Source of the DNA: Branchiostoma floridae
Lineage: Eukaryota; Chordata; Leptocardii; Amphioxiformes; Branchiostomatidae
NCBI RefSeq assembly: GCF_000003815.2
Contig: NC_049983.1
Coordinates: forward strand, 19,311,910-19,375,909
DNA: 64,000 nucleotides
Reading direction: 5' to 3'
Under the pieces are notes generated by a model, which was not told the DNA's origin, did no database searches, and was given only the letters and a program-made list of their open reading frames with translations. Below are positions 58,396-64,000 of the stretch, one piece after another; the first letter of the stretch is position 1; each line of letters starts with the position of its first letter. Made by a program: the position numbers and the translations under genes.

Positions 58396-58786
58396 ACTTT
58401 ATATCCGTACACAAAATAAAGCGCTTACCAACAAGCTTTCGATCAGTCCTCTGATCCTTCTCAAGTTAAAACATCGGAGGTGGCGCAACACATCCATAGA
58501 ATCTCCGGGACACTCTGTGGATTTTGACAAGGTGAAGATACTTGATTCCGAACAGGATTACTTTCTTAGGGGAGTGAAAGAGGCTATTTACATCAGAGCC
58601 CACCAACCTTCCCTCAACCGAGACGGGGGCCGATACCGACTACCAAGCACCTTTGACCCTTTACTGACGTCACACTTCCGTTCCGGAAGTGCGACTTAGG
58701 TTTTGGGTCATTACAACTTGAGAAGGATCAGAGGACTGATCGAAAGCTTGTTGGGAAGCGCTTTATTTTGTGTACGGATATAAAGT
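58396..58786 (+). mobile_element. Mini Penelope-like element (copy 3, different subfamily)
   Basis: Inverted arms of 72 bp, 58396-58467 and 58715-58786, differ at one position. They start ACTTTATATCCGTACACAAA. Between them lies only an ORF tail. The layout is the same as at 11307-11836, but the arm sequence is different, so it is a separate subfamily. The near-identity of the arms suggests a young insertion or arm correction. Confidence 0.65.
58468..58699 (+). pseudogene. C-terminal ORF tail of a Penelope-like element
   Basis: The frame reads HRRWRNTSIESPGHSVDFDK, later LRGVKEAIYIRAHQPSLNRD and GGRYRLPSTFDPLL, and stops at TAG 58697-58699. It shares the KEAxxIRxxxPxxNRDxGxYxLxxxxDxLL pattern with 11571-11767. 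This is the segment downstream of GIY-YIG domains in Penelope-type ORFs. The open frame continues upstream to 58079 without recognisable protein, so it is read here as chance extension. It contains a CRE word at 58665-58672 and a TTCCGTTCCGGAA-type palindrome. Confidence 0.6.
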
Positions 58787-58954
58787 TACATTACTGTTAT
58801 TTTTCTTTGTTGAGGCATTTTTTTGTTTTCAGGATTAATGATTTAAGGGAACGGTCTTTTCACATAGCCGGGAATGACAGCGCTCCTTGCATATCATAAG
58901 CCGTACACACAGATTATTACTAGTACGATGTTTCGCATGCTTTATGAATTTGCA

Positions 58955-59330
58955 ATGAAGACCAATATGTCCCAGCTTTTTGCCGTTATGTCTTCTATAA
59001 GCCTGTACTTTTTACAATATGGAATGAAATGCTGTCAAGTGGTTATCGTTCGAAGTCATAGAGAGCCTGATTAAGAGGTGTAGAAAAATAAAATGTTTTA
59101 AAGAAGACAAGACCAATATAGCACAACTTTTGCCAATATCTTTTGAGCTTAGCTTTTTCAAGGTGGGATGATATGCTTTCACGAGGTCAAAAAAAATAAT
59201 GAAGACCAATGTGCCACAAATTTTTGTCGATATCTTTTTATGAAACATGAAATGATGTGCTTTCAGGTTGTTGTCGTTTGGAATTGAAGCTGGTGTGTTA
59301 CGCCGAAGGGCGGTTATACCGGCTATATAG
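58955..59330. repeat. Degenerate tandem repeat, about three units
   Basis: GAAGACCAATATGTCCCAGC (58957), GACCAATATAGCACAACTTT (about 59110) and GAAGACCAATGTGCCACAAA (about 59202) start similar units. Each later has a GATRTGCTTTCA-like word. GAAGGGCGGTTATACCGGC (about 59304) follows and is familiar from amphioxus repeats. Confidence 0.6.
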
Positions 59331-59893
59331 ATACAGATTACGTAAAGTCTGATTTTGGAAAGTTAAGAAGTCACATGTTTCAAACAAGCCTTGAAACCAA
59401 TGGGTGTCAAGTTGTTAAGATTCTGCTTTGAAGACTAGCATAGCTAGAATAAAGGAAGGACGCAGAGACAAGGTTTTCCGTACACTGGGCACGGGAGTCT
59501 GTTAAGGTGGTTTGACGTTACTATATACTAGTAATGCTGGCCTCGCTAACCTCGTTCTTAGCTGAGGATCTCTCTTTCTCTTCTGAACTGTAATCTCTGA
59601 CTATCTGTCATACAAATACATTATATCTCGTGGTCACATTTTGGCGTATCAAACATACAGGTCTTGTCACACCACAAAACAACGGTTATTTCATCTACGG
59701 TCCATTCATATACATATAAAATCAACTACTATAATGTATACACTAAAATACATATTCGTGATATTAACATTCAATTAATCAGTCAATCTGTGAATTCTAT
59801 AACTGGTGTCATGTGAGGTTTTCTATACATGTACAAGTATGATCGCAATCTATCGGCTGTACGTCTTGGCTCTGCTACTGGCCTCTACTTCCA

Positions 59894-60150
59894 TCATGTT
59901 GCCCTCCTTCTGTCGATGGCGCTGTTCTGGATGTTGTGTGGCTCCCCTCTGTTCAGAATTTTCAAGCCGCACAAACGTATATTCTGGCTCCTCTCAGCGA
60001 TGACCACTTCTCCTGAAGGGCCTCGACCTACTTCCCTTGTGGCGGTAAGAGTCTCTATGTTGGGTGTGGCGGGAATGCGTCGTCCTGATGGACATGATAT
60101 ACGTCTGTCAGGAACACCTCGCCGTCGTCGCTCTTGTCCGGTAGGTTGAC
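59894..60150 (-). CDS. Predicted terminal exon, unknown protein
   Basis: On the minus strand an AG acceptor (ACGCACAG|GTCAACC, exon starting at 60150) opens a frame QPTGQERRRRGVPDRRISCP, later ILNRGEPHNIQNSAIDRRRA, with a stop at 59896-59894. The upstream exon (60822-60611) ends in phase 1 (last base G) and this exon supplies GT, so the join keeps the frame open. The translated piece is arginine-rich with no domain I know. The frame match across two independent splice sites is the main support. It could be a pseudogene, since the neighbouring duplicate is broken. Confidence 0.4.
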
Positions 60151-60610
60151 CTGTGCGTTAGATCACGAGAGAACACAGTTTCACCCGTTTTATATACTAT
60201 AGTAATATAATAGTGATGCTAGCAATAATGGATTATTGTAAAGTCACCCTAATGAATTTGTTACTATTGCTGCACGTCTGTTGGTGTTCTACATGGACTA
60301 AGTCACCACATGGATGGCCGTCACAGTTAGCTAATGTTCATCTCAGGAGCTGCTGTACGTAGGGAGAACGCACGCAGAGAACAAAGGTTAAAATTGAAGT
60401 ACAAAAACAATTCTCTTCTCTTTCTTGTCAATTCGTAGCAACCAGAAAGCACTGTAGAAATTGGAACTTTTCTTCGGCATTCATGAGTGAGGTAAGCTTA
60501 TCTATGCCTTGTTAGCTGAAATGCAGTGTACAGATTTTGACTTAGTTGCCTAAAGTTGTGCTAAGTTGAACTTTGGTTACTCGACTTATTGGACCATCGT
60601 GCTTACTTAC

Positions 60611-60822
60611 CTTGACGATATACCGAAAGACGTTTACCCGCAGCTGCTTCGAAGATTGACCTACTGGAACCGCCATCGTCTGACGTAATCGTCATGTACG
60701 TATCCCTGCGGCGTTGTAACTGTGGATAAGGACGAAGAGGGAACAGCTGACCGTTACTGGAATATTCAACTGGAGAGTATATTTGGAAAGGCCGGAAAAT
60801 CCGCACAGTACAATGTAGACAG
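60611..60822 (-). CDS. Predicted internal exon, possible receptor tail
   Basis: On the minus strand a strong polypyrimidine tract and acceptor, CTATATCTCTATTTTTGTAG, precedes the exon, and TCGTCAAG|GTAAGTAAG is a near-ideal donor. The frame reads FRPFQIYSPVEYSSNGQLFP, later TYMTITSDDGGSSRSIFEAA, then GKRLSVYRQ. The frame also stays open upstream to 61064. An alternative acceptor (CTGTTTTCAG) would start the exon at 61012 and include NSTLDSSPELDPHDRF and a hydrophobic FNFILYLYFCSCLHCTV that could be a membrane segment. A polar tail with a tyrosine motif fits a membrane receptor, but no family is recognised. A diverged duplicate exon lies at 61998-62215. Confidence 0.45.
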
Positions 60823-61997
60823 CTACAAAAATAGAGATATAGAATAAAATTAAAATCCTTATGAATATGGGCTAGCATATAGCATGGTAGCATGGATGTC
60901 AGACTCCCGGCCTCATCTAAAAAAAATCTATCGTGTGGGTCTAACTCGGGGGAGGAGTCTAATGTAGAATTTCCTTCGGGACATTGAGCATTGGAGTTGA
61001 CCTGTGTAGGCCCTGAAAACAGTCTGATTGTTTTCATTGAATCTGACTGTTTTTTTTCTAACAAAGCAGTATCTTATATACTTACCTACCCTTACATTGT
61101 GGGATTTATTACATTACTTTTTGACAATCTTAAGATAATATTATATTCAAATCTTTCTGTAGCATCGAGTCTCTTGATAAATTTGGTATGAAATATCGTC
61201 TGGTTTGCAGAAGTGAATAAGTCAGCCCTTCAAACAAGATGTGGATTTTTCAAAATGTTCTTGCGCAACGGCTGTTGGTCGACGTTTTGTGATAAATGTA
61301 TGCTTCATACAGTACAGAGTGATATGTTTGGACATGTTCAACAATGGTTAATCCCATGGTGGTTTAGCTAATTAACGCTTTAAATACTAGTACAGCTACG
61401 ATATAGAAAAACACAGAGGCAAGGTTTTCCGTATACTGGGTACGAGAGACTTTGAAGGCGGACCGGTTTGATTATATGTTACTAGCTCCGATAACTCGGG
61501 TCCTAAATCCCTTAAGTTACCATAAATATGCCTCGTCTAGGTCTCGACTTTACAAGACTTGACGGTCAAATGTTGAAGGTTTGGACAGACTATGGATGCC
61601 GGCATTAATTCCATAAGTGCTTTTAAATGTGACACGGCGTGGTTTAACTACCCAGCGGAATCGCTGATCTATGTTCACGAAAAGTTGTCGTAATTTACAC
61701 AACTTCAGTCACAAGTAACCATACATTCATCATACACAAAGTTATACACATATACAAAATCACACTGGAAAGGAAGTACTTGAACATAGAGAATTAAAGC
61801 GGAACTTATGTAGCTTGAGGTCCTTTTGCAGACGGTTTTCTTCTTGGACTGAAGAGTTGGGTGGTTGTACGGTGCGAGATACTGTTTATGTACACCACCA
61901 CTTGATTAGGTCAGCTGTATATCAGCCGAATTGCCTGATGAAGTTGTACGAAGTTGAATGGGGTTACTCGACACACGGGATCATGATGTTGACTTAC

Positions 61998-62215
61998 CTC
62001 GATGACATACAAAAGGACGTTGACCCAAACTGCTTAGACGATTCATTCATCACTTGGGAGTCACCACCGTCTGAGATGGTCACCACATACGACTGTTCGG
62101 ACCCCAGTGGCGTTGCGACTGCCGGCGGGAAAGATGGGGAAATAGCTGACCGTTACTGCAATGTACTAGTATAACCAGAGAGAATATTTGGAGAGGCCGG
62201 GAACCACGTCGGAAC
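61998..62215 (-). pseudogene. Diverged duplicate of exon 60822-60611
   Basis: On the minus strand CTGTCTTCGTGTTCC, then GGCCTCTCCAAATATTCTC, then GTAACGGTCAGCT follow the order of the exon at 60822-60611. The conserved donor ATCGAG|GTAAGTC ends it. The N-terminal part (SNGQLFP) and the C-terminal part (SYVVTISDGGDS, matching TYMTITSDDGGSS) are in different frames, so at least one shift has occurred. The acceptor AG is missing at the homologous position. Intron sequence beyond the donor also matches, so this is a genomic tandem duplication and not a retrocopy. Confidence 0.5.
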
Positions 62216-62340
62216 ACGAAGACAGGTGGATGAAACGTTAACCAAAATTTCGGCGTCCTCTTGCACATTGGCAAGATAACAGAAATGATAACCGGAACGA
62301 GCAACGTAAATTAGAAATTTTTCTTAGTAAGTCATTATCA

Positions 62341-63080
62341 TTTTTATTACTCGAGTATACAATTAACAAACTAGTCGGCACTTGTACTGATCGAACTCAT
62401 CAATACATCTTGAGGGGTGATCAATAAGTTCGGGACCTCACACAGAAATGTACAGCTCGAATTTCGGGGCATATAAAACCATTTATAAATGTCAGCCAAA
62501 CTTCGAACCATTCAACGGTGATCATTACTTTCCAGACAACATCAAGTAAGCTTAGGCGTCACCCCAAACGCTTGGTTACGTAGATTTATCAGGTTTTATC
62601 AAGATGATTAACATTATTTTAACCTCCTTGCTTTGATTCATTCTTGACACCTATTTCAACATGAAGAACTAGTCTAATTGTTGCATTGTTAGGAAGCATG
62701 CGGGCACAAATGTCTGGGAAGGAACGGGTGGATGCAATAGTTGAGATATAGTTATACCAAGGAAGTTTACGATAAGTCTCGCCTCGGACCACGTTGCCAA
62801 TCAGAATGCATCACGTTTCCTTACGCTGTGCCACATCTGGAATTCATTTTACATATAGACTTCTCGGAAATCCGCTGCGTCGAAAGCTTAATTTTTTCAT
62901 GCTCGACAAATATAGCTCTACACTATGTGGATTTCTCGCTAACTGCATAGGTCACCAAAACAATCCAAATGAGACATGTGGCAGGAAGAAAACTACACAA
63001 CCGAACAGATACATAAACATGAACTTCAGCATAAACTATGGTAGTACAAAAATGTTAACGCTAACGTTACGTAACCCAAA
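62341..63080. other. Non-coding, possible mariner-type end
   Basis: GGGTGATCAATAAGTTCGGG (about 62415) resembles the terminal repeat of some mariner-like transposons, but no second end or transposase is visible. The rest shows nothing I recognise. Confidence 0.2.
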
Positions 63081-63720
63081 CTGTTTTCAAAATGGTGGAT
63101 CGCCTTTCCTTCTGACGAGTAGTCTTGAGTCTGAGATCTCCGGTCCCTCCACCGCCCGTACCCGCCGCATCTTGCCCCACTCTCCGAGTGTCAATACAGC
63201 GGTCATAGAAGGTAATACTCTAGGCCGGCGTTCTCTTCAGGGTCAGGGATCGACGGGCATCTTTATGTGTTATTTCTGCCTCCCTGCCCCGCGCGCCACC
63301 CATCACAGGCCCAGTACCCTTGCCACGTCCTCAGTTCTCTCGATCTCTCTGTTCCCGTCTCTATCTTGGTTGAACTTGCCGCATCTCCAGCCCAGCAGTA
63401 CTACCAGAATGTCACGTGCACGTTCAATTACGGGTGACAGCCATAATCAACTTCATTCTGTTTCCCAGCCCTCTGTACTCTACGCTGTATTTTTGCTCCG
63501 CAAAAATGTGTCTGTGTGCTTTCACCTCGGGATCTGTTGGTGTAATGACCCTTTGAGGAATTCGGTGACCGCCGCGTCCTGTTAGCGTCCGGACCACATA
63601 CAGAGTTTGTCGGTATCAAACAAAAGGATGTTTTAGGTATTAATTAGCACGGCGGCATTTCCACCTCAAATCCACCATGCCGCCACGCCTGGCTTTGCTC
63701 GTCCAAGCTTATCGCCTAAT
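63081..63720. promoter_or_regulatory. GC-richer block at the right end, role unclear
   Basis: More GC- and CpG-rich than its surroundings, with pyrimidine-rich stretches on the plus strand and few stop codons. A 263-codon plus frame (62794-63585) spans it but has low-complexity serine/proline/leucine content and no domain. CAAAATGGTGGATCGCC (about 63091) is weakly YY1-like. The block could be a promoter or 5' UTR of a gene lying to the right, or an LTR-like segment. I cannot decide. Confidence 0.25.
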
Positions 63721-63929
63721 TACAAAGGGCACCGCAAGGAGCAACACTATAGTCATTTATGTCGGTTCAAATTCATTCCTTTCAAAACATTATTTACTCT
63801 ATAAACATCCACGTCCTCTCTCGCGTCGTGTCCTGTCTTGACTGTGCCACGTCACACGGCCAGGCCAACCCGACTCCTGTCCATATGGTTATAATTACAG
63901 GGGCGACCGTCCTCACTATCACGGTGTTA

Positions 63930-64000
63930 CTGTAAATGCATCTAAGTTCGCGGGGATTTAATTTCGCGGTAGCGGGTAAAAGGACTTTTCACTAGTGGAT
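63930..64000. mobile_element. CTGTAAATGCA-family MITE, copy 2, cut by the window end
   Basis: It begins CTGTAAATGCATCTAAGTTC, preceded by TA (63928-63929), and continues with TTCGCGGGGATTTAATTTCG. This matches the reverse complement of the right end of 19407-19614. Confidence 0.8.

Larger units (their letters stand above)
59450..62340. repeat. Tandem duplication of a gene segment, diverged
   Basis: CAAGGTTTTCCGTACACTGG (about 59470) recurs as CAAGGTTTTCCGTATACTGG (about 61415). The exon 60611-60822 recurs at 61998-62215, together with flanking intron words such as GGTTACTCGAC. Offsets differ (about 1.95 kb and 1.39 kb), so the copies have had unequal insertions or deletions. Confidence 0.65.

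Noticed and set aside
58079-58467. Extension of the Penelope-like tail frame to an upstream ATG
   Set aside because: The upstream part shows no GIY-YIG or reverse-transcriptase motifs and crosses the left inverted arm, so the continuous frame is taken as chance.
62400-62480. Complete mariner element
   Set aside because: Only one end-like word is visible; no inverted partner and no transposase.
62794-63585. 263-codon plus-strand frame, the longest in the window
   Set aside because: Low-complexity serine/proline-rich translation of a pyrimidine-rich block, with no domain or splice support; kept only as part of the GC-richer block.

Overview
The window reads as animal nuclear DNA, most likely a marine deuterostome. 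The short dispersed repeats, for example the CAGTCAAACCTGT and CTGTAAATGCA terminal-repeat families, look like those of amphioxus (Branchiostoma). That assignment is recall plus inference, not a search. The DNA is AT-leaning and gene-poor, has one 499-base assembly gap (34400-34898), and contains no intact protein-coding gene that I can name.

Left end (1-6.4 kb). A promoter-like block with CCAAT and CRE boxes and a splice donor lies near 0.8 kb. A 1512-bp TA-flanked transposon-like element (1139-2650) carries two arrays of a 24-bp palindrome whose spacing follows multiples of the DNA helical turn. A frame-broken THAP zinc-finger relic lies at 3.1-3.6 kb, a duplicated block with YY1-type motifs and a splice donor at 3.85-4.5 kb, and a 545-bp TTAA-flanked element with perfect 20-bp terminal inverted repeats at 5.6-6.1 kb.

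Middle (6.4-58 kb). This is mostly non-coding. Islands of mixed composition with many homeodomain-, Sox-, octamer-, CRE- and DR1-like words look like conserved non-coding (enhancer) sequence, as in a regulatory landscape or very long introns. Scattered through it are small inverted-repeat elements, Penelope-like relics (11.3-11.8 and 23.2-23.4 kb), a ~115-bp minisatellite (30.3-31.5 kb) interrupted by a LINE-like tail, a 61-bp minisatellite with an ~8-unit higher-order repeat (39.6-40.65 kb), two CpG-rich blocks (42.1-43.5 kb), and an octamer-rich repeat (53.3-54.3 kb).

Right end (58-64 kb). A third Penelope-like mini-element lies at 58.4-58.8 kb, followed by tandem repeats. A tandemly duplicated minus-strand gene segment spans about 59.4-62.3 kb, with phase-compatible exons and conserved GTAAGT donors. 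Next come a GC-richer block and the start of another CTGTAAATGCA element cut by the window edge.

The strongest candidate for something undescribed is the helically phased palindrome array in the element at 1139-2650. Next are the three mini Penelope-like units, each made of inverted arms around only the tail of the ORF.
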